This document shows, piece by piece, positions 48,272 to 61,490 of a stretch of 64,000 nt of DNA (position 1 is the first letter of the stretch; every line of letters starts with the position of its first letter). The notes under the pieces are model-generated. The model was not told where the DNA came from. It searched no databases and saw only the letters and a list, made by a program, of their open reading frames with translations. This DNA comes from Opisthorchis felineus (lineage: Eukaryota; Platyhelminthes; Trematoda; Opisthorchiida; Opisthorchiidae). Location of the stretch: contig SJOL01005988.1 in NCBI GenBank assembly GCA_004794785.1, positions 172,760 to 236,759 on the forward strand. Reading direction: 5' to 3'. Made by a program: the position numbers and the translations under genes.

Positions 48272-49830
48272 TCATTCTCGGATACATTCTAAGCGTCTCA
48301 CTGGGAGGGTCTCCTTTTCCCAGATGCAGGTAAGTAGATCACACAAACGCCTTAAACAATGCGGACCAGCAGCTCGGTGGTGTCTGAGAGAATACATGCA
48401 GTCATAACTACCGTAGAATCCTGGACCCCTTACGGCCTCTGAGGTTTGAGGGATCCAAGTGAGTGAACACGAGAATTGTTGTATAAAAAGCTCGACGCAG
48501 CGGTCCAGGCATCCCTCTTTATTGGTGCTTGTGCCACTTTGATCCTTGATGGTTTCGCTCACAGGCTGTCTCCGGGGGCTGGTCGAACGAATCAACTGGA
48601 ATAATCTTCTAGCACTCCCGGCCTGGTGAGCGTTTTTCGTTTCCTTAGCCTTCCTTGCCCACCAGGCTTCAGTGTATGCGCGCATGTTCATTTTCACTCA
48701 ACGCCTGATAATCCACCGGGATAAATTACACCCTGGGCCGGCTGGAATATCTTCCCGAGATTCAAGTAGTGCCACTGTTCTGCCTGATACCTAGTACTTG
48801 AGCGGACCCGGTATCGACGTGTCACAGGCCAAAAACTCCCAGCACTGTGCAAAGATGTGGCGATCTCGTTTTGGTACGAGTTGACATCCGACGATGAAGC
48901 AGTTGGAAAAGCTGATATGACGATTCTGACAAATTTGTCTAAGTTCAGGATCTGTCAGTCCTTCAGTTGCTAAGCGACTTGTCCACCCCTTATGCGACCG
49001 TGGAAAACGAAGAGAGAAAAGACTCCGGATGAGCGCGTGGTCAGAATCCACACAAGTGTTCCAAAACGAGCGATAGTCAGTTAGTGATCAGCGCCATTGG
49101 TAGCTGATAGCAATGTGATAAATTTGAGTTCGTAGCCGGCGTGCTGTTGGAGGACACCATGTGGCCAGATGACTTCTACTAATTCGGAAGTCAGCACTGC
49201 AGAGAAGCAGTTCGCAGCCAGCACATACCTGAAGCAGTTGGCCATTGTCCGTACGTACCGACTACAATCCATGTGGACGACCTAATTGAGTCTGAAATGC
49301 ACTAAGCCTGCCCGCTGGTGTATTCATATCTCCAGCATCTGAGCTCTTAGCCCGCCGTAAAAAGGCATTCAAAGCGTCATAAAACTTAGTCTTGATGGTG
49401 CGAGATTTATAGGCGGTTGGGGCACAAACAGAGACGACAAACTGACAACGATGGAATTCCAACTTGAGACGTCTTCATGGATGCTGCCAGATGAACAGCA
49501 GAGAGGCGACTATCAACGGATACCCAGTCAACCAAGGAGCCTTTCACCCGGTGAATTGGGACGATACCGACCTCTACATATACTGCCACAGCGGTCTCTA
49601 GATCGCCAGAAATTGACAGCCGGAAGCGAGTGATGGGACAGTTAGTTCAACCACTGTGCTTCTATTCTTGTTTCTGATACACGTCACACATTGATGTCAA
49701 GCAAATTCAGCGTGAGAACAAGAGCAGCTCGTTGTTCTGCTTGCGGACATTAAGAGCAGCTAAATAGACCAAGCGTCAGGGCTTAAAGCCTGATTTCAAG
49801 ATGTCTGTCAGCCAAAACTGTTGCAAGACG
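48272..49830 (-). mobile_element. RTE-like retrotransposon (copy 2), distinct subfamily
   Basis: Minus strand. Start region near 49830-49650 with VSETRIE (endonuclease Glu). Then LVDWVSVDSRLSAVHLAASM, SVCAPTAYKSRTIKTKFYDA, AKSSDAGDMNTPAGRLSAFQ (GDMN kept, about 49340-49300) and TQLGRPHGL. Later MDSDHALIRSLFSLRF (49051). RT finger: EAWWARKAKETKNAHQAGSA, RRLFQLIRSTSPRRQPVSET and RHHRAAGPHCLRRLCDLLTC, ending LTCIWEKETLPV (48697-48272). Motif wording differs from copies 1 and 4 (for example SASETQLG-type and IWEKE-type), so it is a separate subfamily, closer to copy 3. There are many stops and no catalytic RT core. Confidence 0.8.
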
Positions 49831-49840
49831 AGCGAGGTTG

Positions 49841-50344
49841 TCAGTCATATCGGATAGGCCAAAAAGAGGAGTTATAATGGAGTAGGGGGGGGGGGAAGGA
49901 AACGTATGTGGCATAAATAAAGGGAGGCATCAGCAACAACCTGTTTTCGCCCGCCTGTCTTGTATGCAACAAGCAAGGCGACCCTGCTGATGACACCACG
50001 CGTCGGCCGATGTTTTTCTGGCCTCCGTTCACTGACCGATCTGACAAGAGATACTGTGAGTGTAGCACGGACACTTCCCAGTGTAGCTCAACAGATAACG
50101 GAAGCATACCACCCATCACACCACTACAAGGTGCAGGCTCTTCGTGACGGAATGGACCATTGGGCCACACTTGAAATTTCAGTTCATCGGCGAACAGAAC
50201 AAATTCTGGGGATTCCGGGGCCATCAGATTGTTTAAGTAATACATGAACAGTAAGGGAACAAGTACCGAAACCGTGATCGCCGTCCCGAAAAACCGTCCA
50301 CTCAAGCGATTGGACGGTCGCGGATGCGCCGTTTGAATAGACAT
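49841..50344 (-). mobile_element. CR1/jockey-like RT fragment
   Basis: The minus frame reads ITVSVLVPLLFMYYLNNLMA then PESPEFVLFADELKFQVW. This fits the RT segment 'G(I/V)xQGSVLGPLLFxxYxNDL...VLFADDLK' typical of CR1, jockey and related non-LTR elements. The second Asp of the FADD motif is Glu here. Downstream sequence in the frame is not clearly recognisable. It abuts the start of RTE copy 2. An 11-G run lies at 49885-49895. Confidence 0.65.
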
Positions 50345-53300
50345 AAGTGGTTGATTCGATTAAAAACTTTGATAAAGTTTTTTAAAAAAATCCCGAAAAT
50401 CTGCCAAATGAATGGCGGTCAGCGCGACACAGTTCACGAGATTAGTCGCACACTATTTTCACATTTTCGGTGGTTTAGTGGTAAAAGCCGTCCATTAAAC
50501 ACAGAAGGCTGGCAAAACCCGACCCGGAAAGTCTGGGCAAAAGCCTCAATCCTGTGTATAAATCCATGAATCCGTGAACCATCGGGGCCGACATTAATCA
50601 GAGTCCGAAAAGTCGGCTCAGGTCTCGTCACCTTACGAAAAAGGGCAGCTATAAGGGTCCAGGCACAACTTGGCGTTTTTACTCGGGCCCCAGTTTTCTT
50701 CCCCATTCCTAACCAATCACTCAGCGTAAAGAATGGGGGTTCGTTTTGATAGCTATTGAACACGCCACATATCGATCAACCGCTTTTTCTTGTTTAGTTG
50801 CCTTCGGCATTCACCCCTGTACTTGCAGAAAGCGTTGAGCATCACCTAACTTCGGATAATAAATCATGATGCTTCTGAGGCGGACAAACCGATTAATATA
50901 CATGCGCCTTATTGAGGAGCCCTGCTCCGCAAACGTATGGCTCTCATTCTAACTATGGGTGGGGTTGCCGGCATGGAACCCATAGAACACCGACCACTGA
51001 TTGGTCTATGTTGTTTATTCGGTATTCAGTTCAATCCGACCCAAACTTTCTCCAGGGCTGAAGATAGTTTGTCTTGTCAGCTGCCTCACCATACTCAAAT
51101 TTATTCGAGGATAACGCGAGCTTCTCATTCTCTGAAACCAGATTGAATTGCTTCATCCTCTCAAGCATTTTCTCCTTCGCTCGAAGGCGCGCGGTACGAA
51201 TTTAAACCGGGTTGTTTCTCTTTTTAAATTTTTCCTAATGGCTTTTCAGCACCAAGACCTCTCAGTTTTGAGCTACATGGATATTTAAAATATAAACTGG
51301 AGTGAAATCACTGTTGCGACCCCACGGAACATGTCCTGAATTCCCGACATACTAATGGATCCTGCTCCAGCCACTTCCGAAGCAAATGCAAAACGGTTGG
51401 CTTAGCTGCCTCGTTAGTGATTAGCTTGTGCATCAATCACACCGCCAAGGTTATCTCGCCTGACTCAAGATACCATCAGCCTATGACCCCTGATTCTGAA
51501 ATTCTTCTAGGTAATAAGCCCGCCTCCCTGACGGATGGTATCGCGGCCGCTATTACCGAGCCACTGTGTCTGAGGAGACGTGTACCGCCATGACGAACTA
51601 CACTCCACCAAATCTTTCATCTCGAAAACACGTAGGATATCGCCACTTCCGCCGCGCTCTCTCCATGCTTCAAATCTACCCATCACATATCCGAGAGGGC
51701 ATTTAGTCTCCGAACTCATTGGTGCCTCTCAGCTAACCTGGAGCCAGAGCTCGTTCGAGTCAAGACAAATCACATAGTCACTCAAGCCGCTGCCTCAGCC
51801 ACAAAGATGAACCCCCGATTTTACGGCCAAAAAATCAAGGAACTCGCATCCTGTTGGTAAAAAACGGTGCCTCCGACCCAATCACCCGTTCGCCACTGCC
51901 AAGCGAAAACCCCCCACCAGGGTTCCAAGTAAGATTCCATCCACTTCCACTGATGTCTATCTAAACCGGTTCCATACGTCCCCTTCGACTGAAACATAGT
52001 TGGCTACCACTGTGTGTGCTTTTCGCCTCCAAACAACCAGCCGATTCACGCCCACATCTTACACAATCCCAAAGGCCCCTTCCCGTATTCACATCTATAT
52101 CCGCAGTCTCAAATCAGTAGCACTCATTCTCAACCACGTCCATGGAGCATATTGCCCTCACGTCCCCCCACTTGATATTAGTCATCGAGTTCTGGATGTC
52201 TCTGGAGGTTGAGGACCACTGTATAAAGATTCCAGACTATCAAATCGTCCGTTGTGTTAAAAGTGGGCGCATTGGCAGTTTTTTTACCTTTACATACACA
52301 GTAGCATTCCCATCTCCAAAAGCTTTTGCACTGGTTTTTCAGGCAGAGCTCGTTGGCTTTAGTGGAAGTATGGGGCGATGTTCACCTACCAACTGGACCA
52401 ATTTACCTCCCCATTCGCCCCCGAAATGATGAAATCTCATTAATCATTTGGCGATCGCTAACAGCCCCGTGCTATGATTTCGGTTCCGTCTTTCTGACCA
52501 AAATGCATGAAAATGGATGGTTCCAGCATTAGTGCCGCTGGGGCCAACGATTCTGACTTCTGGAAATGATTTTATCATATGTTCGATAAAGTCATAGTCT
52601 GTCCTCATATTTGTATTGTTAGGGAAGTTGTATGGTTGGAGACCCACTAGTTGGCCCAGCCTACTCAGACTTTTCCTTCCTCGAGGTTACTATACTGAAA
52701 CCAGCCGCTAAGTTGAACCCTTGGATATACCACCGCTCTTGGGACATTCCCTGAGTATGGTGGGCGTGAAATTACAACCGGGCTCCACACATGCACTCTC
52801 CTTCTCAACCGTCACTATCGGCACAAAAATCCTGTTCCGTTCGGGAACCTCCTGAATGTAGAATGCGCAGTCTGTGCGCGCTACGCCCAAGCCCATTTCG
52901 GCAATGGTCACTTAGGCCACATAAAAACTTCGATACAAATGAATCCACACCATCCAAGCCTATTGAGGTAACAACACTCATATTCTGAGGAGGACCCAGA
53001 GCTGTTCAAACATGCTCTCCCAGTATTTGTATATACAACGAATTGCGAAAACGACGCCCTTCATTTTGAAAACCTCTGGCAGAGAACTGAGATTCGGTAT
53101 TCTTACTCGCACAGCATCAAAATGTTTTTGCAGCTTCCCTCAGCCTCCCTCAGCCTCCCTCACTCCCTTCCCTGTAGACCAGATTCCCACCACTCCCAAT
53201 ATATCCCTCCGATCCCTACTCATTTCAGAGCATGCCGTAGAAAAATAGTCATTCTGCGACCCCGTTGATCCCCCCGGTCCCGTCGACATCCACCCAAGAA

Positions 53301-55279
53301 TCATAGTACTTTCACCCGCAATTTCGCCCCCGTACGTTATCTTATTCTCCCACCCATTTTCCTCCCTTGGATATTTTCCATCTGGAAACAAATTATCGTG
53401 CACCCCGTGCACGAATGCGAGAAACCGCATGACTTAAAATAAACCAGAAGTCTCACGCCTTTCCCCTGTAAAGCGACGCGGAAGATAGTCAAACAATTTG
53501 TGCAACCCCTTCTTAACTTGAGCGGCCTGCTACGTTCCTCTTAAAAAACGGTTTCCTTTCGACCTGCTGCTGGCTAATCGAGCTTACCCAGTTTTTCGCC
53601 AATAAATCTGCCACCACTATAAAAAGTCAGAGGTGGACCATATTCCTTCTGCATTTTCCAAATAGTTTGACATGATCATGTTCGACAAGTTTGTGGATCG
53701 TCGAAAAATTCAGGCATTCAAGGCCTGAATTCCTGCTGGATAGTCTCATTCGTGCACAATGTGTATCTTGGAATAAAGGTCTAAGAGACCGTCTATGATT
53801 TTGGTGCCACTCTTGGGGTCCTTTAAGAAGCGGTCCTCGTCATTTTTATCAGTAGGCTCTCATGTGTCTCTCACCCGACCTTGATTTGCCTCCTCTTCAG
53901 GGGTGACATGAACGTGTGGTCTAGAGGCTCACAAGGCCCCTAATGGCGAATAACGCCTGCCGCTGCTGGTCGTAGGCTGAGCGTCTCCCACGTAACCTCC
54001 ACAAAACCGTTCGTATGTTGTTTAACAAACCAGAAGATGGTCTTTTTATCTTACTGCTACCATACACACCCAAGACAATATCCACTAAGGACCACCGCAA
54101 TAATGGTTATTAATCCGCTTTATGGCAACTCTCCCGTTGCCACATTAACTCCTAGGTACCGTAAATGGATTCATCAATGTGGGGAATAATTTTAACGGTG
54201 CTCACGGTTTTCACTCTTTGAGACGCTTCCAGCTTCAATAGCGCGGCTGAACTATAGGGTTCACATCGCCTGAAGGACTCCAGGCCCCCTGTTCATCAGT
54301 TGAAAGTCTCGTATGAGTGGGTCAACTTCTCTGTTGGATCATCGATCATGGAGCAGTAACAAAGCTTTTTGCAGGTTCTCTCATTCGGTGAAGGGTTTCT
54401 GCAAATGCGGACTTGTTAAATAACATCAACCAAATTCTAGCCTCGGCTTTCCGGTACAGTGGGGAGTGCTCCGACCGTGAAAATATCAGATATGAGTCGC
54501 AGTTTGCGCCATCACTCGATATCTTTTCCCATTCCCTCATGAACAGAGGACCATTATCATGCAAGATGTATCGTCCTTCAGCTTTGTGAGGTTTTTGTGA
54601 TTTACCAGTGAGGCACAGGACTTTCTAATAGATATATCTGGTATATAATGAATCTAACAAAAAAGCATCAAAAAATAATTTTCCACAGGTTGCCGAAAAG
54701 TAAATATCCTGGGATGTGGCTAAGTTATGTAAGTTCATCTGAAATCAAATAGTTTGGTCTCGCGTAATCCGTTTGTTAGAACAAACACAGATGGGTAGTG
54801 TACGTTTAGTGGTGAGAGAGGTCGGTTAAGGCCGTCTTAGGATTCTAGATATTTTACAACGTTAGCTTCATATTAGCGCTTGACATGGAAGTAAGTTGCT
54901 TGGGTGAGGAGAGAAAACAAGCATTCTATGGAGGTCACTTTCTGGGCTAGACACGTGGCTGAGTGCCAAGCGCACGAAAAATTCTTTTCCCATCTGCAGC
55001 ACAATAGTACACCGAAACTACAACCCCAGCTGTTTTTAAATTTTGCTGACTTCAGTTGCGCAGGCACTAGATTTAACTGACTTGATGGCATGGGTTGCAA
55101 CAATTGTGCTTACAATCGCAGTGGATGTTCCTTGCATTTGTAACTAGCAGCAAAGTAGCAGTGGTAGTTCTGCTGTGAAACAGCACAGATGCAGATTCAT
55201 ACGAAGGAATGGCACGATATATGAGACGAAGCGCTGCGTATGTTGTATTTATACTTGTCCTAAAATAGTCTAAATTGTT
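50345..55279. other. Unrecognised region, pyrimidine-rich in part
   Basis: The plus strand is C/T-rich at about 51.2-53.5 kb. At about 53135-53160 a ten-base unit CCTCCCTCAG is repeated in tandem. Minus frames such as 50434-50763 (109 codons), 52708-52911 and 53140-53430 (96 codons) look protein-like in composition but show no domain or splice-consistent chain. They could be relics of an unfamiliar element or unannotated exons. Confidence 0.35.
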
Positions 55280-55775
55280 AGCGAAATACACTCGTTTGCA
55301 AACAAATTTGGTTTTTGCGAGAGACTCACCTGGAACCCAGCTGAATCTCTCGTTTGTGATGTTTCCAGGCGACTGAATGTGCTGCACCAGGCCGACTCAT
55401 GTTCCAATTGTTACGATATTCGAGATATCGCTATACATGTATATTCCTAATGCACTACTTATAAGGTTTCTGAAAATTCTTCGACAGCCCACGACCAGTT
55501 TCGCCCTTCTTGGAGCTCATCAGGTAAGCGCAGTCCCCGAGTCTCCATCAACCTTATGTTCTACTTGAATCCAAATTGGTGGGTTCCAGGTAAGTCTCTC
55601 GCAAAACCAAATTTGTTTGCAAATGAGTGTATTTCGCTAATTCCGTGCAATTTGGTTTCAAGTAGAACATAAGGTTGACGGAAACTCGGGGAGTGCACCT
55701 ACCTGATGAGCCCCAAGAAGGGCAAAACAGATCGTGGGCTGTCGAAGAGTTTTCAGCAATCTTACGAGTAGCCTA
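55280..55775. repeat. Palindromic arrangement of two XY repeat copies
   Basis: Block X occurs inverted at 55280-55339 and direct at 55580-55638; they differ at about 3 of 60 positions. Block Y occurs inverted at about 55452-55580 and direct at about 55645-55772, around 80-85% alike. The order on the plus strand is X', Y', X, Y, so the palindrome is permuted rather than simple. Y reads [20 protein letters not shown] in one copy and [20 protein letters not shown] in the other, each ending STLCST and stop, as at 8.3 kb. The end block (ATATTCGAGATATCGCTATA, near 55420) equals the end of copy 1. Confidence 0.75.
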
Positions 55776-58700
55776 AATTGTTGTTTAGATGTTAGCGAAA
55801 AATCCTACCATCGACAGATCAAGACATCCGTCTCCCAGAAACTACGATGTTTTTTACCAGTCCACTTTATGATGCAAATATGAACTCCCAGTGTGCTCTG
55901 CTGTGATTTCGTGGTATAGGCAATTTGAAGTGGACGGTCTTCCAAGGTCGACCGATGCCCGAAATTAAGAAATAGTGCGTAATCAACTTCCGGAAATTTG
56001 ACATTCAAAATGTAGGCAATTCCGTTGCCAAAAGGGGACGTCAAATTTCTGTAGCATATTGTCGTTGCAAAATTCGCCGAAGAATCGATCATGAATATAA
56101 GTTTGATGATACTGCCTTCTCTGAAACATAGTCTGGGGCATACGCTTTTAACTCGGTGGGGTGTGCGATATTCTGGGTCATTATAATGATGGAAACATGA
56201 ATAAGATGCTTCTGGGGCAAAAAATTTCTCCCTGGCCTTTTAACAGCTTGATAAATCAAAATTTCACCACAAATTGTGCGTGATCTAAGCTTTTGGTTCA
56301 AATTTCCTCTTGCAAACGCCCTGTGATTACCCCGAGGACAGTGGAACAAAGTTGAAGACCGCGATATCGCCTTTTACAAGTAGAAATTAACTAACAGGTA
56401 TTTCGCACTCTACACTGAAAAGTGATTTCCGGATTTGATTTTGCAGACGTAAAAATCAGCGTCGTGAGTATAAAGCTCATCATCAGACACCAGCATGAAC
56501 GAAAGAAAAATCAAGCTGTTGACTAAAAATCCTCATAGTTGCTTGTATAGAATAGACCCAACCAAACGGACCTTTATTACACGGACAATTTACAGGCGGT
56601 ACCGAAAATACTCTGTTAACCCACAAGGCGCACGCGTATTATCCCACTTCTCTAAGAATAGTCGGTGGTCCAGCTGAACCTATAAAGTGTGTTGAAGCTT
56701 ATCAAGCGTTTCAAGCGTTGCGTACGTCCTGAGCAGAACGGTCTAACGGTTTCTGGAATGTTCTTGAAAGCATAGGTGGCAAGAAGTGGATAAAAATTGT
56801 TGCATTGGTTTAGTTAAAATACTAAGGGTACATTGACGTGGCTAACACAAAACCGTCTCCATTACATGCCTTGCAAAATGCAGCTAGAACAACCCCTTAA
56901 TTATTAGTTTGTACTTTCGTCGCCGTACAGGGCTTTTTGCCCGTGTCCATTCAAACTTGGACTCCAAAATATACGAGCGACCTATTTGATTACACGAAGC
57001 ATCACCTCTGGACCCGAATCGATAAGATGTTTTACCGGCGGCGGTTTCCCCACTTGAAAATTATTTGATAGTGTTTATTTTTCCTTGAACTTTCTTGAAT
57101 TTCACGTGGAAAACCCACTAAGCTCATAAAACAACTAATGGACAGTAAGGCTGGATAAATTTTACCATTTCGGAAATACGAAAAATCCCACTGCATGGCA
57201 ATATCTGGGCGCGTGCTACGCTGCAAAATACTTATCGACTTTTGATGGAGTGCCCATTACCGGAGTGCACATATATTATATAGAACTTACAGGTATCCGG
57301 ATGGCGTTTAGCCCTAAATATCACGTTATAGCGACAGGGCCAACCGCAATTCTTGACGCACATATGTGGGCCGAAGTTTTATCCAGCGCAAAGGACTTAA
57401 CATGATACATCTCACCCTTCATCATTCTGAACAACCTAAACGTTTTACCTATGGGAGTAAACGCTCGCTCCGCATGAAGGCTCAATTGACCAAAAGCCTG
57501 ATACTCATTCCACCCCCAACCAGGACGGTGTGTAGCCTGTATCTCTATATAAGATATGAATTGATTCGGATGGATTTACCCAAAACATTTTGTCGCGTAT
57601 GCCTTGTTGGCCCTCAAGACGTCTGGGAAACGTCTGAAGAAGGCAAGCTCTCGCGTTCTGGTGGAGCTTCGGTGGCAGTGAAATCCATTAACTTATTACC
57701 CTGACATGAGCCCCACTAAAAAGGTCTACTTTGGACCAGGGCTGTATCGTCTGGCGAAATCAAAATTCAGCAAACAGAGACTTACTTAACATAGCGGATC
57801 AACCCTTGCAGCAGCCATTGTTTTCAATGAACCGCAAGGTTTCTTCGACCTTACCGGTTACGAACTGTTGCAGTTTAAACGAAGGCGTTCCGAGTTTCAA
57901 CAAGGTGATACGGGTACCCGATTCTCCCTAGTTAATAACGGTATCAGTAATATGGGTATCAATATGAGTAGTGTTAAAGGTGTCACCAGTAGTGTCAACA
58001 AGCTATCGTTGCTCAGGACGAGGAATGATTTGTGATTTGCGCCAGCCAGCGACCGCAGCTAGCAGTTGAGCACTAGAAGTTTCAGCAAAAAACTGCTGAT
58101 AAGCGACGCTATGGATCCGAAATTAGACTTAGCCTGAAAAATGGATGAACCATCACAATGAGAGAGCCTTCCATTTAAGCAGACGGCACGCAAGGAACCG
58201 GCCAACGTGACCACGTGTTTCAAATTCCATGATAAAGGGACAACACCGTCCTGAGTCATGACAGTTGATAGGCAAATGAAAAATTAAAACGCGCACCAGA
58301 AAGTATTAGGTGACCTGTTTGAACAAATTTCAGCAACGGTAGGCATATTTTAGTCCACTATGATTCTAAAACTGTTGACTCTCACCGCAACAGGCTCCCC
58401 TCGAAGTAACACAAATGGAGATGGGCATGACTACCGAGTGGAAGAGTGTCCAGTGTAAGTTTCGGAGATCAATGAGTTACGTATTTGACTCTGCAGGACG
58501 TTATCAGCATGCCTAGTACATCCTCGCTTACTGGAAGATACCGAGCACTATGACAGCTAGAGCTGCGTATTGGTACAGAGCGATTAAAAGATCGACGCCG
58601 GAGAGACGATAGACTCATGCATCGCGCCACCAAGGAGGCATAAGGTATTTATGAAAACCGGAAGAAATTGGGATTTAAAAACGTAAAACAGCCTTGTTCC

Positions 58701-61344
58701 ATATCACTTTATGCGTCGACGGGATTCCCGCACAACAGGGGGACGAAATTCAAGTCATCTGACACTGACGATTAAGAAGTTCAGCGCTTTGTAAGTTGGG
58801 TATATATTATATGGAGCACTTCACAAGTTAGTCCAAGGCAGTCTAGTCCACCATCAAGTTAGGAAAAGCTTCGTATAAAGATGGATCCAAAGTAGAAGAA
58901 AATGACAACCTATTACCACCATTAAAAACCGTTTGTTTACATCTGCCGCATTGTTTTTCAGAGGTAAAAGAAAGAAAACATCGCCTGGGTGCTTTTACGA
59001 AAACCGCTAAACTTCTCAACAAGCTTTCGGAAATTCAGCAGACAGGCGCAGATGGGCGTCTTTTCCCACCTTTCGTTCTGAGACATGATCATTCTCAGAC
59101 ATCCCGAAACAGTGAGATCGTGAAGTTTGCCTATTCCTATCAGGAAATAGGCTATAGCAGCTTTTTGATTTGATACAGCCTTGCCAAATTATACTGAAGA
59201 CCACTGGACGACTAGAACCAGTTTTTCTGGCCCTTAGCTTCCCTTGTTCCGCCACGCAGTGCTAACAGTTCTCTGCGCAATTCACCGCAGTATCTTGTGT
59301 TTGGTGGAAGACTATTCACACCTCTTATCGAATGTGGATCAGGTACCTTCAACTCATCGATGCTTGTGGCAAGCAGGGTAGTTTATTGTTCCAAATGTCA
59401 TCTGCAGGAATAAATCCTGTGAAGACTCCATGGCAACTTTCGCCCAGACTGCGCAACAGAAAGTGTGCGCGAAATAGATCGAAGCACTCACAGGGCATCC
59501 GAAAAATAACGTTCACCACCCAACCTGGTCCTGATAAACGGGAATCACTATACTGACCAAGTGTTACCTGGAAGCCCAATTGGTCATGGAACTTAGTGCC
59601 ATAACTCCTTGGTTTTCACGCGCCACTGGGTGAAAAATATTTAACGTCAAATTTTTCCTCAAATTATGCTAGAGGAACATCATATCAACGGAGAACTTCC
59701 TGTTTGATTGTTGTCACTGCTGCCACCGCGTGGAAAAGTAAGCTAAAGCACATAAGTTAAGACAAAAACGAGAACAATACCTTCCTCATTCTGAGAAAGC
59801 TAGGACACCGTAATTCAGCCAAGATGTCGAACGGTTACGAGAACACATACTGAAAAATATCAATATCCTTTAAAAGCTCATGTGACGTCACTAGGAAAAC
59901 CACCGGAATGCCACCTGCTTCGAAGATCACTTCACAAAATGTCACAAAGTTTGTGCTATCATCACGGACTCTTTAGAAAGCAACCTGCAGTTATCCGACA
60001 GTAATATTGCGCACTCATCTTGGATGAGGTAAAGGTCCTTACAGGACGACTGGATCTATCTGACTACACGCAGTTTGTATTCAGTGGGCAGTAGGAACAG
60101 ACGGATGAAGTCAGTGGATGCTATATTTAAAATTAGTTCAATGAACAAGTGGGTTAGTAAAAATCATGAATCAAGCAGTGCGTGCAGTGAATGAGAGCGC
60201 AATCGGTGGGAGCAAAGAACGGGACAGTGGGGCAGCAGGGCTTTCTGGAAGCAATATCGAGTGAGTAAGAAATGATGTGCAAACGTACGGATACCTGCAG
60301 CCAGGCAGTATAAATAGGCCGTATGCGTAGATAATAGCTCAGAAGACAGTCACTGTGATCGGCAGGTAACGAAAACTGTCTGAAAAACGGGTATCGGGTG
60401 AATTTGGCACGAATTAAATATACCTGCGGTCTTCAGCAGAAAACGTGACGAATTGGAAAGTGCCACATGTCAAATCGCAATGTACGCTTAGTCCCCGTTA
60501 TGATGGACTAAGAAGACCTTAAGTGGGAGCAAAAACCTGGGGGGCGAGCCACAGAGAAGCGAAACGGCACTATTAAAGACAGGCGTATATTGCGCTACTC
60601 ATGAGTAGTCAGAATAAGCAGGAGAAATAACCGCTGATTGCCTTTGATTCACAGGAATCAACACATCACTTCCACAAAGGTAGGTAGGTGAACAGATATA
60701 CAAATTACTGCCAATCATTCTAATTAAGACCCTGTGCAACGACTGTTACTTCCTTTGTTTTGCACACTCGCCCCTCGATGGATGTGTCACCCTGGGTAGT
60801 GGCACCCAGGTTGGTTCATTGTGGCTGAATGGCACCAACAATAAATCGTGTATCAGACCACGCATGTTTTTTTGCTTGAGACACGTCAGATGGCATTACT
60901 AGTGTCGGCCTGCTTCAATATGTGAAAATTGGAAAGTAAAGCAATAAAACTATTTCCTAACGCGGAAAATTACCTATCGACTCTGTACTGTCATCAGTAG
61001 ACAGTCAATCATGTATTAAGCGCGGATGCTTATACAGAAATTGTGTATATGGACGTATAATTAGACCTCGTCCTTCATCTGAGTCCTACGGCATTTACAC
61101 ACCAGAAAGATGTCACTTGTCAACGAATGTGATTCCCAATTAGAAATAAACTTCGCACGAGTGACTACCCTCATGAACCTATTACTTGAACCAGAATTAT
61201 ACATGATCGTGCAAACATAACATATTTTTAATGAATAAAGTTCAAAAGGCAGCCTTCGATAAGTGTTCGACTGAAATCGCAGCATTGGCGAGTGCGGTTT
61301 TTGTTCTGCTCAATGTTTATTCCCAAACTACCTTTAGTTCGCCG
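55776..61344. other. Unrecognised region
   Basis: Open frames 55805-56092 (-, 95 codons), 56089-56349 (-, 86 codons) and 57366-57704 (+, 112 codons) have no family signature. The two minus frames are adjacent and could be parts of one reading region, but the junction shows no clear splice signals. A small perfect stem CCTGGGT/ACCCAGG occurs near 60790. Nothing else was supportable. Confidence 0.35.
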
Positions 61345-61490
61345 CAGTAACAATAACAATAGGTCAGCTCTGTCACCCTTTCGGCGCCTAACTGCTATGC
61401 CAGGAGTATTCGATAAGCTGAGGTTGGGTCCGAACCACGAGCTTTCCTGTCCGTAAGTTAGCGCCCTAACCACCGAGCTATCTTGAGCTC
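61345..61490 (-). mobile_element. tRNA-headed SINE copy with short body
   Basis: Minus strand: head GCTCAAGATAGCTCGGTGGT with A-box TAGCTCGGTGGT, B-box GGTTCGGACCC near 61430, then a shortened body that skips the GTCTAGGCTTGGG block and retains GGCATAGCAGTTAGGCGCCG followed by AAAGGGTGACAGAGCT. The tail matches the SINE at 43161 (CATGGCAGCTAGGCGCCGGA). The head resembles the copies at 21.8 and 31.3 kb. Confidence 0.65.

Noticed and set aside
53140..53430. 96-codon minus frame with Gly/Ser-rich content
   Set aside because: It covers a tandem CCTCCCTCAG repeat and lies in a compositionally biased tract. No family was recognised.
57366..57704. 112-codon plus frame as a gene
   Set aside because: No domain, signal peptide or splice-consistent neighbour. 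It is kept only as an unrecognised open frame.
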